64,000 nucleotides of DNA from contig CP099617.1 of assembly GCA_024072375.1 (NCBI GenBank), positions 2,088,001 to 2,152,000 on the forward strand, in the 5' to 3' direction. The stretch is from Sphingomonadaceae bacterium OTU29LAMAA1 (GTDB taxonomy: Bacteria > Pseudomonadota > Alphaproteobacteria > Sphingomonadales > Sphingomonadaceae). The position numbers and the translations under genes were made by a program. A model generated the notes under the pieces. The model searched no databases. It saw only the letters and a program-made list of their open reading frames with translations, and was not told the DNA's origin. Shown here piece by piece: positions 35,991 to 45,298 of the stretch; within the stretch, counting starts at the first letter, position 1, and each line of letters opens with the position of its first letter.

Positions 35991-36550
35991 CGAAACCCCT
36001 TGGCGGATGGAAGGAACACCGGACGGGCGCTCTCTAGCCGAACAGCCGACGATTGCCAGCGTTCCGATACGTCCGGCATGGGAGATCTACGATCGTCTGC
36101 GCGCCCTCGTCATTGCGGCCAGCGCGACGCAACCCAGGCTTGCAGCCCACCGCTAGGGACCTCTCGTCGCGACCTTCTCGCAGCGACGGTCGAAGGAATG
36201 TACCCGCAACCGCATCATGTCGGCAGAACGCCTTGAACCTGAGACAACCGGCATCCCGATTTTCCGGGCGACAGTCGACCCCGGTCGGAAGGAAGCGACC
36301 ACCATCGTCCGACGTCAGCGGTGATCCGCTTCGCCTCCGCAGGCTGGAAGCAAAGATTATGTTTCCGCCAAAGCGCAACCCGGGATCAGGCACATTCACA
36401 CCGTTCACGAGCTACCGCCGACGCAAAGGCATGGGGAGGCCCGGTCGCCTCAAACATTATCGGCCGGTGGACCCAATTAACGCAGTCGGAATGTCAGCCA
36501 CGCATCTGCCCTATCCCGCTCTTCCATCGATGCGCGCCCAATTCGCCGCA
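35991..36550. other. Long intergenic region upstream of ugd
   Basis: This stretch of about 560 bases has no convincing gene; open frames here have poor codon patterns. It holds an interspersed-repeat-like segment near 36108-36200 and otherwise nothing recognised. The ugd promoter should lie near 36000-36050. Confidence 0.45.
36108..36200. repeat. Interspersed repeat-like segment
   Basis: The sequence cgtcattgcggccagcgcga followed by cgcaacccagg resembles the common alphaproteobacterial repeat beginning GTCATTGCGAGCG. It continues with gacctctcgtcgcgaccttc and a cgacggtcgaagg end. Only one copy of this type is visible in the window. Confidence 0.4.
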
Positions 36551-36587
36551 CAAACAAAAGGGGAGGCCGGCTCGCGCCGACCTCCCC
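36551..36587 (-). terminator. Rho-independent terminator of the OmpA porin gene
   Basis: On the minus strand a ggggagg-cctcccc stem with inner gtcggc/gccggc pairing is followed directly by ttttgtttgt. It lies 29 bases after the ompA stop. Confidence 0.85.
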
Positions 36588-36615
36588 GATTGTATTCCCG
36601 ACGGTGGGACTGGTC

Positions 36616-37737
36616 TTACTGACCAGCGCCCGGACCGTAGGTGACTTCCACGCGACGGTTCTGCACTTCGCGAACGCCGTCGGCGGTGTCGACGCGCGGA
36701 CGGCTCTCACCGAACGCTTCGGTCGAGATGACGCTGTCGGGCACGGCGTGCGACGACAGGTAAGCCTTGACCGAGTCAGCACGACGCTGCGAGAGGCCGA
36801 CGTTGTACGAAGCGGCACCCGACTTATCGGCGTGACCTGCCAGCATGACCTGCGCGTTACCGCAGTTCTGGTACTGGCTGACCGCGTTGTCGAGGATCGA
36901 ACCGGCTTCCGGCGTGATGTCCGACTTGTCCCATTCGAAGAACACGATGAACGGACCAGGCGAGCAGACCGGCGGCTGAGCGACGGGTTCAGGCGCAGGC
37001 ACAGGAGCCGGCAACGGAGCGGGTTCGACCGGCGCCGGCGGAGGCGTTGGCGTACCGAAGTTGTACGTCAGGCCGCCCAGGATGCTGTGCGAACGGAAAC
37101 GACCCTCGAAGGTGCGGTTCGTCACGTCGACCAGCTTGACGTTGTCGGCGTTGAAGAAGCGATACTTCAGCGTCGCGTCGATGTGGTCGGTCAGCGGAGC
37201 GCGGACGCCTGCCAGACCCTGCCATGCGAACACGGTGTCCGAATCGTCGACGAAGTTGCCGCGGGTGTTGAGCGCGTAGTTCGCCTTCACGCGAGCGACG
37301 CCGACACCGCCGCCGACGAAGCCCTGGATGCCGTCGTCTTCACCGAAGTCGAGCAGGCCGTTCAGCATGAAGCTGAGCGCCGAGGTCTTGCCACCGGCAT
37401 AATCATAGCTGCCAGCCGGGGTAGCGACGATCGCACCCGCGGTGTTGTAGCGCGGCGTGGTGACGGTCGAGGTGTAGCCATCGACAGTCGCGCTCTTGTA
37501 GCCAACTTCGGTCTCGACGCGGAACCCGCCGAAATCGTAACCGATGACGCCATCGACGTCGTAGCCATAGTTGTGATCGACCGATGCGGCATTGGCGGTG
37601 GCGCCGATGTCATAATCGATGTCTTCGACGATCATCGCGCCGCCTTCGATGCCAACGTACCACGACTTGTCGCGGGCGAGGGCAGGAGTGGCGAGCGCGG
37701 TGGATGCAAGTGCCAGAACGACGGCAAGCTTCCGCAT
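36616..37737 (-). CDS. ompA: OmpA family outer membrane protein
   Basis: The product is 373 residues: a signal peptide (MRKLAVVLALASTALATPALA), an eight-stranded barrel region rich in Gly/Tyr/Asp (about 22-225), a Pro-rich hinge (PTPPPAPVEPAPLPAPVPAP), and an OmpA C-terminal peptidoglycan-binding domain (FEWDKSDITPEAGSILDNAV, LAGHADKSG, LSQRRADSVKAYL, NRRVEV). It ties the outer membrane to the cell wall. Codon use is very even and GC slightly lower, typical of a highly expressed gene. The ribosome site is aaagggga. Confidence 0.93.
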   Translation of the reverse strand: MRKLAVVLALASTALATPALARDKSWYVGIEGGAMIVEDIDYDIGATANAASVDHNYGYDVDGVIGYDFGGFRVETEVGYKSATVDGYTSTVTTPRYNTAGAIVATPAGSYDYAGGKTSALSFMLNGLLDFGEDDGIQGFVGGGVGVARVKANYALNTRGNFVDDSDTVFAWQGLAGVRAPLTDHIDATLKYRFFNADNVKLVDVTNRTFEGRFRSHSILGGLTYNFGTPTPPPAPVEPAPLPAPVPAPEPVAQPPVCSPGPFIVFFEWDKSDITPEAGSILDNAVSQYQNCGNAQVMLAGHADKSGAASYNVGLSQRRADSVKAYLSSHAVPDSVISTEAFGESRPRVDTADGVREVQNRRVEVTYGPGAGQ

Positions 37738-37851
37738 AGAATTCCCCTTTCTTGAGTGTCACTACGGACAGCGCAAACTCACTATCCGAGGGTTGGTTTC
37801 CACGCAAGCGCACAAAAGGCGGGACCTGTGGCAAGGATGCCACACATCGGG

Positions 37852-38361
37852 TCATCCGGCGATCAGCCCGTGTTGTCGCAACGCGCCGAGGATCGCCGTC
37901 ACTGCGATCCGCGCGACTTCGTCCCCCGCCCCGCCCCCCGCCGGATCGGCGATAGCGGCCTTTTGCGTGCCGACGACGGCCTTTCCGCCGATGACCAGAC
38001 GCGCGGCCGTCACGTCACCATCCTGCCACACACCTGATCGGTAAGCTACTGTGGTACCAGACGAAATGCTCCACACTTGCAGGCCTTCGACGGGCCGGGC
38101 GAACCGCCAGCCGCCCGTGGTCCAGCCCGCCAGCGCTCGACCATGGCCGGTCCAGTCGCCGGTCGGCGTCGTACCGATGATCCAGCATTGGCCAACCGAC
38201 GGAGCGGCCGGCGGAATATTCAGGCCGACGGCGATCACGGCCGCCTGCATAACCATATCGATCCGCGTCAGCGCCTCGTTATGCGTCAGTTCCTTGCCTG
38301 CCTGCCCTGCGGCCAGCAGCGGTATGCCGAATCGTGAGGTCATCTGGTCGTCCATGATCAT
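37852..38361 (-). CDS. GTA-linked DUF2793 protein (tail fiber-like)
   Basis: The product is 169 residues, starting at ATG 38361 (ATGA overlap with the hub gene) or ATG 38355. DUF2793 signatures are RFGIPLLAAGQAGKELTHNEAL, PAAPSVGQCWIIGTTPTGDW, WRFARPVEGLQVW and a Gly-rich C-terminus. In the Rhodobacter GTA, a DUF2793 protein is, as I recall, a tail fiber encoded away from the main cluster; here it is the last gene of the cluster. It probably helps particles recognise recipient cells. Confidence 0.75.
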   Translation of the reverse strand: MIMDDQMTSRFGIPLLAAGQAGKELTHNEALTRIDMVMQAAVIAVGLNIPPAAPSVGQCWIIGTTPTGDWTGHGRALAGWTTGGWRFARPVEGLQVWSISSGTTVAYRSGVWQDGDVTAARLVIGGKAVVGTQKAAIADPAGGGAGDEVARIAVTAILGALRQHGLIAG

Positions 38362-40517
38362 ACTCCGTGATCGAGAGGGAATGTCGCGGCCACCGACGTT
38401 GCCAGCGTTCCACGCTGCACGACCGTTATCGTCGCCGGCATCGCCGGGCTCCGGGCGGCAGGGATCAGCAACGACGATTGCCCGACGACATCGAACACCC
38501 CGCGCTCGCCGGCCGCATCGTCGATGGAGATGCGATAGGCCTCCGTCTCCTCGGCCAGCGGGACATCGATGCCGTCGCTCCACGACCATCCCGTCCGGCT
38601 GCGCCGCGTCCATTCGATCCGCAGCCCACCGCCCGCGGCATTTGCCACGGCCAGATGGACGGGCGACGGCGGGGCAACCGATGCGCCGACGACCTCGACC
38701 CCGGCCTCGACCGGTCCGGTCGCATCGCCCACTCCGCTGGCCAGCACCCGGATACGCCGTCCGATCGCGGACGCCGGCAGATCGATCGCAGCGAGCGCCT
38801 CGCGTTCGATCAGAACGAATGCATCCCCCACCGCCTGCACGCCGATCGCATGCTCCGTACCGCGCAACCCGCGCCGCAGGTCGGACAGCGCCCATCGTCC
38901 GCCGCCCAGCGGTTCGGCCCGCGCGAACTGGATCAATTCGCCGCCGACCAGCGCAAGATTGTCGCCCCGCGCCAAGCTCGTCGCATCGGCATCGGCCAGC
39001 ATCATGTCCGCACGGTTCAGCGCGACCACCATCCGGCTACGGCGATCCGTCAGCGTCGCGCCCGTCGCCAATGGCGACACCACGATCCGCCCCATCACCG
39101 CCGGTGCCGCCGTAGTCCCCGCCCCGGTCCAGCTCGCGCCATCGTCCAGGCTGTACAGCAGCGCCGCCTGTCGCCAGCCGGCGCCGGCACCATTGGCCAT
39201 CACGCTGATCCTCGGCCCGCCGAGCGGTTCCGCCAGCCCGGGAAGCTCGGCGATGACGAGCATCGTCGCTCCGACCATCAGGTCCGCCGCCGCGACCATC
39301 TGCCCGCTGGTCGCGCGCGCCGCGACCGGACCGCTCGTCAGCGGCACCAGCTCCAGCGTCGTCACCATCGCTTCGACCTGTGCCCCGGCCACCCGCCAGC
39401 GCCCGTCCTCCCCGGCTATGGCGACGATCGCACCGGGCGCGATGCCCATGTCGGCGATGCCGAGCGCGACCCGCCGCCGCACACGCCCGGCCTCGCCCCT
39501 GGCAATCAGCGCCTCCGCAACCGCCTTGGCCGCACCCGCGTCGAGCACCGCGGGCAGCTCGACACGGTCGATCCCCCCTCCCGGTCCCGGTCGCCGGGCC
39601 CGCTGCACGCCGATCTGATAGTCGCGCGCGGGGTCATGATGGGCGACCGTCACCTCACGCGCCACGGTATCGACGCCCGCGATCGTCCGCCGCCCGCGCC
39701 GGCCGGAATATCCCGCATCCATTCCGTCATCCCGAATCGCGATCGGTACGCCGACATCCGTCCGGTGCACGATCCGCGCGCCGTCGACCTGCCACCAGCC
39801 GCCGTCCATCAGCGTCAGCGTATCCAGCACCCCCCGGACGCTCGCCCCCGACGCCGCGAAGCCACCCAGCATCACGCCGCCCACCCCGTCGACGTCCCCC
39901 GCCAGTGCCGCCGCGATCGCGCCGCTCGCCACCGGCCCCGCGTCCGCCTCCACCTCGAAGGTCAGCGACGGGATGCGGTTGCCGTAATCCGCCAGCTGCA
40001 TCCCCTCGAACACCGCATAGGCGATCCCACGATACGCCGGCGTCGCGCCCGTCGCCGACGCGATCAGCGGATCGACCGGCTGATCCTCACCACCCCGATG
40101 CAGCCGGAACCCGGTCCGGTTCTTCCAGTCCCCCGCCGCCCCGCGCAGCAATTTGCCCTCCGCCCAGATCCGCCGCACGCCGACGATCCGCCGCGCGGAC
40201 AACGCCACCGCGAACGACGCCGAGTAATTGTAGCTGTTCGTGCCCGGCTGCCCCTTGCCGCTGCGGCTGGTCGTGCGCGTCTCGATCAGGTCGGTCGACC
40301 AGATCACCGTCCCCGCCACCCGCATCGTCCCGAACAGCTTGGGAATCTGCGTGCCATAGCTCGACGTCTGCATCGCCAGCTCGGTCAGCCGCGGCCCCTC
40401 GCGCGCCGCGCCGCGAAACAGCCGCCCGTCGATCGCCTGCCCGGCCAGCCCGCCGAGCAGTCCACCGATCGGCCCGCCCAGCACCCGCCCGACCGTCGTC
40501 AGCACCAGCGTCGCCAT
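38358..40517 (-). CDS. GTA tail hub/host-specificity protein (gp15-like)
   Basis: The product is 719 residues. N-terminal MATLVLTTVGRVLGGPIGGLLGGLAGQAID, then YGTQIPKLFGTMRVAGTVIWSTDLIE and a long run of tail-protein beta domains (LADYGNRIPSLTFEVEAD, DLRRGLRGTEHAIG) match the C-terminal part of GTA gp15/phage tail hub proteins. The Rhodobacter homologue is much longer and begins with a TIM-barrel domain, which is missing here. It starts at the last base of the NlpC/P60 stop. Its place is at the tail tip, in membrane penetration and DNA entry. Confidence 0.85.
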   Translation of the reverse strand: MATLVLTTVGRVLGGPIGGLLGGLAGQAIDGRLFRGAAREGPRLTELAMQTSSYGTQIPKLFGTMRVAGTVIWSTDLIETRTTSRSGKGQPGTNSYNYSASFAVALSARRIVGVRRIWAEGKLLRGAAGDWKNRTGFRLHRGGEDQPVDPLIASATGATPAYRGIAYAVFEGMQLADYGNRIPSLTFEVEADAGPVASGAIAAALAGDVDGVGGVMLGGFAASGASVRGVLDTLTLMDGGWWQVDGARIVHRTDVGVPIAIRDDGMDAGYSGRRGRRTIAGVDTVAREVTVAHHDPARDYQIGVQRARRPGPGGGIDRVELPAVLDAGAAKAVAEALIARGEAGRVRRRVALGIADMGIAPGAIVAIAGEDGRWRVAGAQVEAMVTTLELVPLTSGPVAARATSGQMVAAADLMVGATMLVIAELPGLAEPLGGPRISVMANGAGAGWRQAALLYSLDDGASWTGAGTTAAPAVMGRIVVSPLATGATLTDRRSRMVVALNRADMMLADADATSLARGDNLALVGGELIQFARAEPLGGGRWALSDLRRGLRGTEHAIGVQAVGDAFVLIEREALAAIDLPASAIGRRIRVLASGVGDATGPVEAGVEVVGASVAPPSPVHLAVANAAGGGLRIEWTRRSRTGWSWSDGIDVPLAEETEAYRISIDDAAGERGVFDVVGQSSLLIPAARSPAMPATITVVQRGTLATSVAATFPLDHGV

Positions 40518-40918
40518 CAGCTTCCTCCCCCATATCGCCAGACCCCGATCGATGGCCAGTCCGACGGCCCCGGCCGCTCGACCACACGCCGCAGCGCCGC
40601 ATCCGCATGGACGATGCCGCCCACGGTCCGGACCGCCCCGTGCCATTGCCTCATGCCGACATCGAACAGCAGCACGTCGCCCGGTGCCGCATCGTCGACC
40701 CGCGCCAGCACCGCGTCGAACCGCTTCGCGATCTCCACGCCGTCGCCGCCGCGCAGCGGATAACCGGTCGGCACAACGCCGTCCCAGCCCGCCGCCCGCA
40801 GTGACGCCGCGATGACCCCGATACAGTCCAGCCCGTGTGCGGGGTCGCGCCCGTGCAACCGGAACCGCACACCGATCAGCGCCTGCGCCGCCCCGGCGAC
40901 CCGCGCGCCCTCATCCAC
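40517..40918 (-). CDS. GTA NlpC/P60 peptidase (gp14-like)
   Basis: The product is 133 residues. Catalytic Cys in AHGLDCIGVIAASLRAAGW and His in RQWHGAVRTVGGIVHAD are visible, with the usual PGDVLLFD between. In GTA particles this tail-tip peptidase cuts peptidoglycan of the recipient. It overlaps gp13 by eight bases and touches gp15. Confidence 0.9.
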   Translation of the reverse strand: MDEGARVAGAAQALIGVRFRLHGRDPAHGLDCIGVIAASLRAAGWDGVVPTGYPLRGGDGVEIAKRFDAVLARVDDAAPGDVLLFDVGMRQWHGAVRTVGGIVHADAALRRVVERPGPSDWPSIGVWRYGGGS

Positions 40919-41708
40919 CGGGATAGCGCGTCAGCAGGTCCACCCCCGGCAGATGCGGTTCGCCGCGAAAGTTCGCCGCATTCCCGAACCGCGTCGCGCA
41001 TGTCGCCAGGCTCTTGTCGCACCCCTCGACCAGCTCCACCAGCGCGCCAGCGACCACCGCAAACGCCGGCACCGTCCGCAACGTCACCATCGCCCCGGCA
41101 GACCCCGCGATCGCCTGCTCCAGCCCACCATTCGCGCCGCCGAACCACCGCAACAGCCCGCCCGCATAGCCGTCGGCCACCGGCTCGGCCGCATCCAGCG
41201 TCAGCACCCGCCCCGCCACGCCGGTCACCCGCGCAAACCGCCGCCGGCCGGCCAGCGCCACCCGACATCGCCGATCGCCCAGCTCGGCGCGGCACTCCGC
41301 CGATGTTTCCTCGACCACCGGCCGCGCCAGCGCCGCGCTCGCTCCGGCCAGTTCGGCGGTGAAGCCGTCCTCGCTCAACTCGACGGCGCCGATCCGCCCC
41401 TCGCCCAGCGCCGCCAGCGTCGCGCCCGTTTCCCAATCCGCCGCGAACAGCCGCACGCGGGCGCCATCCCAGCGCCCCGCGATCAGATCCGCCTCGCCGA
41501 TCGCCGCACCGCTCAGCGCGCCGCCGATATCCATCGTATCCGCCTCCAGTCCCGCCGACCGATGCACCGCCGACGGCGTCATGCCCGGCGCCGCACGATA
41601 CGCCAGTCCGTCGATCGTCAGGTCGCGGTCGTGCGTGGTCAGCCCGATCGCCACGCCGTCCCGTCGCTCGACGCGCCAGCACAGCACCGCGCATGTCACC
41701 GCGCTCAC
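40911..41708 (-). CDS. GTA DUF2163 tail hub protein (gp13-like)
   Basis: The product is 265 residues from a GTG at 41708 that overlaps the upstream stop (GTGA). DUF2163 features are LTTHDRDLTIDGLAYRAAPGM, ADLIAGRWDGARVRLFAADW and a Cys set near the C-terminus (ECRAELGDRRCRV, GCDKSLATCATRFGN). The Rhodobacter counterpart forms part of the hub and, as I recall from structural work, carries an iron-sulphur cluster; the four cysteines would allow this. Confidence 0.88.
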   Translation of the reverse strand: MSAVTCAVLCWRVERRDGVAIGLTTHDRDLTIDGLAYRAAPGMTPSAVHRSAGLEADTMDIGGALSGAAIGEADLIAGRWDGARVRLFAADWETGATLAALGEGRIGAVELSEDGFTAELAGASAALARPVVEETSAECRAELGDRRCRVALAGRRRFARVTGVAGRVLTLDAAEPVADGYAGGLLRWFGGANGGLEQAIAGSAGAMVTLRTVPAFAVVAGALVELVEGCDKSLATCATRFGNAANFRGEPHLPGVDLLTRYPGG

Positions 41709-43969
41709 CCGCGCACCTCGATCAGCGGCACCGACGCGGCCTCGCCCGCCAGGAACGTCGCCCGCGTCACCCGAAGCCGATCCTCCGCGAACCGCACCAT
41801 GACGTCGAAGGTGAAGCTCGCACGCACCACCGCCCCCGCCGGCGGCGCTGCATCCAGCACGATCGTTCCGCCCGCTTCCACTTGAAAGCCCTGCGTTGCG
41901 ACCCCGTCCACCGCGACACGGACGCTCCCCGTCACCGGCCGGACAATCCGCCGCACCACCCCGTCGTAATGCTTCACCAGCGCAAAACGCCGCCCGATCG
42001 CATCGCCCCGCCCCAGCACCTCGTCCACGCCGGTCGCATCGAACGGATCGCGCAGCCGGAAAGCACGTGCTGGCCCCATCCGTGCCCGGAAGAAGCCCAG
42101 CAATGTCGCGATATCCGCTTCCGACCGAACGCCGGGGCCGACGTCATACTGCGTCCGCGGCTCCGCCCAGCCGACGTTGCGCTGCTCCGCGCCGCCCGCC
42201 GCCGTCAGGATCGCGGTGGAAAAGGTCGGCGCCACCTCCGCCTCGCGCCCCAGCGCGATCGGGAACAGCACGTCGTCGTAATCCTGCACGTCCTCGTCTC
42301 CCTCGAAATGGACGAACCCGTCGCGCATCACCTGCGGCAACGCCCACAGGAACACCGCCGCGACCCCGCGCCGTCGCGCCGCCAGCCCCGCCGCCGCGAT
42401 CAGCGCCCATTGCGCCGCCTGATCGGGCCGCAGGACGAAGCCCGACAGATAATGCTGCCGCGCCCGGGGATAGCCCAGCCGGGCTTCCGCCGCCGCGACG
42501 CCGCGCACGGTCGACGCGACGTCGCCCTCCGTCACCCAGTCGTAATCTTCCAGCTGGAGCACGTCGAAGGCGGGATAGGCCCAGCCGACCGGCATATTGG
42601 CGCGCTTCAGCTCCGGCGCCTGCCCGTCCAGCACGGTCGGCAGATACGTCAACAGATAGCTTTCGCACGCCGGAAATGTCGTCTTCACCGCCGCAACCAG
42701 ACTGGCGGTCGACGCCGCCAGCGCTGCGCCCGCCCGATCCATCGTCGCTGTCTGCGCGACGTCCATCGTCATCCGCACGCGCGGGATCGCCACCGGCGCC
42801 AGCGCCGCGACCGCCGCCGCATCGTACAGGCACGGCCGCCCGTCGGGCATCGTCCACCACCACGGCTCGCCGACCTGGAACTTCGGTGCCAGCCCCGCCG
42901 CGACACCGATGCCCACGAACGCCGCCGCCACCTGCCGCAAATACCCCATCGCGCCGTCGTGGCAGGGCGATAGCAGCGTCGACGGCGGCTCCCACCCGGT
43001 CAGCGCCGGCGCGCCATCCGCCGCCCGCTGCTTCCAGTCGTTCCAGCAATGCGCGTCGAACAATTCGTAGCTGAGCGACCAGATGACGTCATAGCCCAGC
43101 GCCCGCGCCCTCACTGCAAAGTCGCGATGCCACGCCGCGCAGGCCGTATTCAGCACGCCGCCGCTCAGCCCGACATAGAACCCGCCGTACAGCGCTTCGA
43201 GCCGGAAATAATGGCTCATCCCGACGTAATGCGTGATCGCCCCGCGATACCCCAGATGCAGCGCATTGCGCAGCAGCCGCGCCGGCGTCAGATTGTAGCT
43301 GTCGTCATAGCCGCTCGCGATCGCGAAGCCGTGCTCCGGCACCACTGCATCGCCGATCGCCAGCACTGCGCCCGGCCCGTCGCAGGCGATCCCGGTCCAT
43401 TCGACCCAGCCCTCCTGCGCCCCCGCCAGCGCCCCGTCGCTGCCATCGTAATCCGGCGCGACCAGCGACACGAACATCCGGTCGATATTCCCCGCCCACA
43501 CGGGATCGGCTTCCCCGGGCAACAGGAACCCACCCAACAGGTTCGCGAAATCGATCTCGACGACCGCATCCTCGGTCGTACCTGTCGCATAATTCCACAA
43601 TCGCACGTACCAGGCCCGCGGTGCGCCAGAGGCATCGCGCCCCTCGATCGTCAGCGTCGGGCCGTTGACCGCATCCAGCGGCTTGATTCCCTGCGACCGC
43701 CACCGGAACTTCAACCGGCATTCCCGGAAATCCCGCGAGGTTTCATACCGCAACAGCGCATGATCGAAACGGTCCTCCGCCTCCCAGATCAACCCCGCCA
43801 GATCGTCGCGCTTGTAGAACACGGCATCCACCCGCAGCGCATCCGCCGCCGGATTGGTCACCGCCGCCATCATCGGCCGCGGAAAATTGACCGTCCAGAA
43901 CCGCGGATCGAAGCGCGTCACCACCCCCTCCACCTGCTGCTCGCGCCGCGAACACAGCCAATGCGCCAT
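41705..43969 (-). CDS. GTA DUF2460 tail protein with large N-terminal TIM-barrel-like region (gp12-like)
   Basis: The product is 754 residues, starting at ATG 43969. The C-terminal 200 residues are a DUF2460 domain (QYDVGPGVRSEADIATLLGFFRARMGPARAFRLRDPFD, ALVKHYDGVVRRIVRPV, FDVMVRFAEDRLRV), equivalent to GTA gp12 of about 210 residues. The first roughly 550 residues form an extra region with sugar-hydrolase-like character (WHRDFAVRARALGYDVIWSLSYE, KFQVGEPWWWTMPDG, DVLQLEDYDWV). It may be a non-contractile tail sheath or cell-wall-binding part; that is an inference. The next gene overlaps by four bases. Confidence 0.8.
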   Translation of the reverse strand: MAHWLCSRREQQVEGVVTRFDPRFWTVNFPRPMMAAVTNPAADALRVDAVFYKRDDLAGLIWEAEDRFDHALLRYETSRDFRECRLKFRWRSQGIKPLDAVNGPTLTIEGRDASGAPRAWYVRLWNYATGTTEDAVVEIDFANLLGGFLLPGEADPVWAGNIDRMFVSLVAPDYDGSDGALAGAQEGWVEWTGIACDGPGAVLAIGDAVVPEHGFAIASGYDDSYNLTPARLLRNALHLGYRGAITHYVGMSHYFRLEALYGGFYVGLSGGVLNTACAAWHRDFAVRARALGYDVIWSLSYELFDAHCWNDWKQRAADGAPALTGWEPPSTLLSPCHDGAMGYLRQVAAAFVGIGVAAGLAPKFQVGEPWWWTMPDGRPCLYDAAAVAALAPVAIPRVRMTMDVAQTATMDRAGAALAASTASLVAAVKTTFPACESYLLTYLPTVLDGQAPELKRANMPVGWAYPAFDVLQLEDYDWVTEGDVASTVRGVAAAEARLGYPRARQHYLSGFVLRPDQAAQWALIAAAGLAARRRGVAAVFLWALPQVMRDGFVHFEGDEDVQDYDDVLFPIALGREAEVAPTFSTAILTAAGGAEQRNVGWAEPRTQYDVGPGVRSEADIATLLGFFRARMGPARAFRLRDPFDATGVDEVLGRGDAIGRRFALVKHYDGVVRRIVRPVTGSVRVAVDGVATQGFQVEAGGTIVLDAAPPAGAVVRASFTFDVMVRFAEDRLRVTRATFLAGEAASVPLIEVRG

Positions 43970-43984
43970 GACATGTCTCCCGAA

Positions 43985-44200
43985 ACCGAATGCATTCCTC
44001 CCTCGACTGGGAGGTGACGCGCAAAAAACGCCGACACCGTGGGCGAAAAACCGGGCGCAAAGCCCACCTCCCCCTCGCGGGCGAGGAACGAGAAAACCCG
44101 ACAATTCCTCCCTCGCTTCAGCGGGGGAGGGGGACCGCCGGCGCAGCCGGTGGTGGAGGGGGCGCTTCCGCAGGCGACGACGCTCGTAGCTCACGTCCAC
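43985..44200 (-). repeat. GC-rich interspersed repeat inside the GTA cluster (copy 1)
   Basis: This gap of about 285 bases between the tape measure and DUF2460 genes holds several short inverted repeats (for example cctccctcgcttcagcgggggagg near 44106). Read on the minus strand, it shares cccctccacca and ggtccccctcccccgct followed by aagcgagggagga with the copy at 49755-49815. No gene is seen. Confidence 0.65.
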
Positions 44201-44254
44201 CTCCGTCATCGCTGGAGCGCCGCCCCCTTGCGGAAAAGGAATGAGGCACACGCC

Positions 44255-44791
44255 CTACCCCTCCAAAGCAGCCCGGACCGCCCTCGCCACCTGTCTCCCG
44301 GAACGCTGCAAAGCCGCCGGAGCCTCCCCCGCTCCCGCCTGCACCGTGATCGACACCCGCACGTCGCGACCGCCAGATCCGCCAGCCTCGACCCGCCCGC
44401 TCGACGTCGGCACGAACACCTCCGGCCCCCGCTCCCCCACGACATAGCCGCGCCCCGGCGATACCGGCCCACCCGTCGCCCGCCCCGGCAACCCGACGAG
44501 TCCCGCCAGCACGCCCCCCAGCGAACTGCCGCCGGTCACCGCGCCCACCCCGCTCCGCACCGCCGCACGGGCAACCTCGGCCAGCACCCCCAGCGCGACG
44601 CCCTTCAGATCCTCGAACCCGAACTTGCCCGCCCGTACCGATCGCAACAAAGCACTCTCGATCGCCCGCCCCGCCCGCTCGGCCCCGGCACCCAGCGACC
44701 CTTCCATCGTCGCTCGCATCGCCTCGACCTCGCGCGCGAAGCCCGCCGTGTCGGCCCGTACGCCGACCACCATCCGCTCGACCTCATCCAT
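44255..44791 (-). CDS. GTA tail tape measure protein (gp11-like)
   Basis: The product is 178 residues from the ATG at 44791. A short helical N-terminus (VERMVVGVRADTAGFAREVEAMRATMEGSLGAGAERAGRAIESALLRSVR) is followed by a Gly/Ala-rich hydrophobic middle and the conserved GRGYVVGERGPEVFVPTSSGRVE. The small size suits the short tail of GTA particles. It overlaps the tail chaperone gene by eight bases. Confidence 0.85.
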   Translation of the reverse strand: MDEVERMVVGVRADTAGFAREVEAMRATMEGSLGAGAERAGRAIESALLRSVRAGKFGFEDLKGVALGVLAEVARAAVRSGVGAVTGGSSLGGVLAGLVGLPGRATGGPVSPGRGYVVGERGPEVFVPTSSGRVEAGGSGGRDVRVSITVQAGAGEAPAALQRSGRQVARAVRAALEG

Positions 44792-44987
44792 CCGGAAACG
44801 CCTCCCGCATCGCCGCCAGCGTGGCTGCATCGGGCGGCGTCACCGCCCCCTCGCCGCCGCCACTCGCCGCCGTCACCACCGTCGCCAGTTCGGCCGGCGT
44901 CGCCCGCCAGAACGCATCCGGGCTCCACCCCAGCACCGCGCCCGCAAACCCCGCTAGCCGCACCGCGCTCTCTGCAAATGCCGTCAC
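44784..44987 (-). CDS. GTA tail assembly chaperone, rcc01693-like
   Basis: The product is 67 residues from a GTG at 44987 that overlaps the stop of the previous gene (GTGA). The sequence FAESAVRLAGFAGAVLGWSPDAFWRATPAELA is characteristic of the rcc01693 family, the second half of the tail chaperone pair in GTAs. It is encoded in its own frame directly after the gp10-like gene, where many phages use a frameshift instead. Confidence 0.85.
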   Translation of the reverse strand: MTAFAESAVRLAGFAGAVLGWSPDAFWRATPAELATVVTAASGGGEGAVTPPDAATLAAMREAFPDG

Positions 44988-45298
44988 CGCCCCGCCAGGA
45001 TCTGCCCGAGCAGCACCCGCAGCACCGGCGTCAGCTTCGCCAGCCCCAGTTCGATCAGCGCCTCGCCCAGCCGCTCGCGCGTCATCCCCTCCGGCAACTC
45101 GCGCAGGCAGTGCCAGAACAGCGCCACCAGTTCGCCCAGCCCCAGCCGCCCCTCCGCCGCCCGCTCGACCAGCGCGAACAGCGGCCCCAGCTCGCCTTCC
45201 GCCGCCACCAGCGCCGCGAACGACGGCCGCAGCACCAGATCGCAGCCATCGACCCGCAGCGAACACTCGCCGCGCACCGGGTTCGCCGCGCCGCTCAC
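44984..45298 (-). CDS. GTA tail assembly chaperone gp10-like (GTA_TAC family)
   Basis: The product is 104 residues from GTG 45298. Conserved parts are NPVRGECSLRVDG, LRPSFAALVAAEGELGPLFALVERAAEGRLGLGELVALFWHCL and LGLAKLTPVLRVLLGQIL. It overlaps both the tail tube gene and the next chaperone by four bases. It should bind the tape measure protein during tail assembly. Confidence 0.88.
   Translation of the reverse strand: MSGAANPVRGECSLRVDGCDLVLRPSFAALVAAEGELGPLFALVERAAEGRLGLGELVALFWHCLRELPEGMTRERLGEALIELGLAKLTPVLRVLLGQILAGR

Noticed and set aside
36034..36408. Possible 124-residue gene on the minus strand
   Set aside because: Its translation follows an interspersed repeat and has no coding character.
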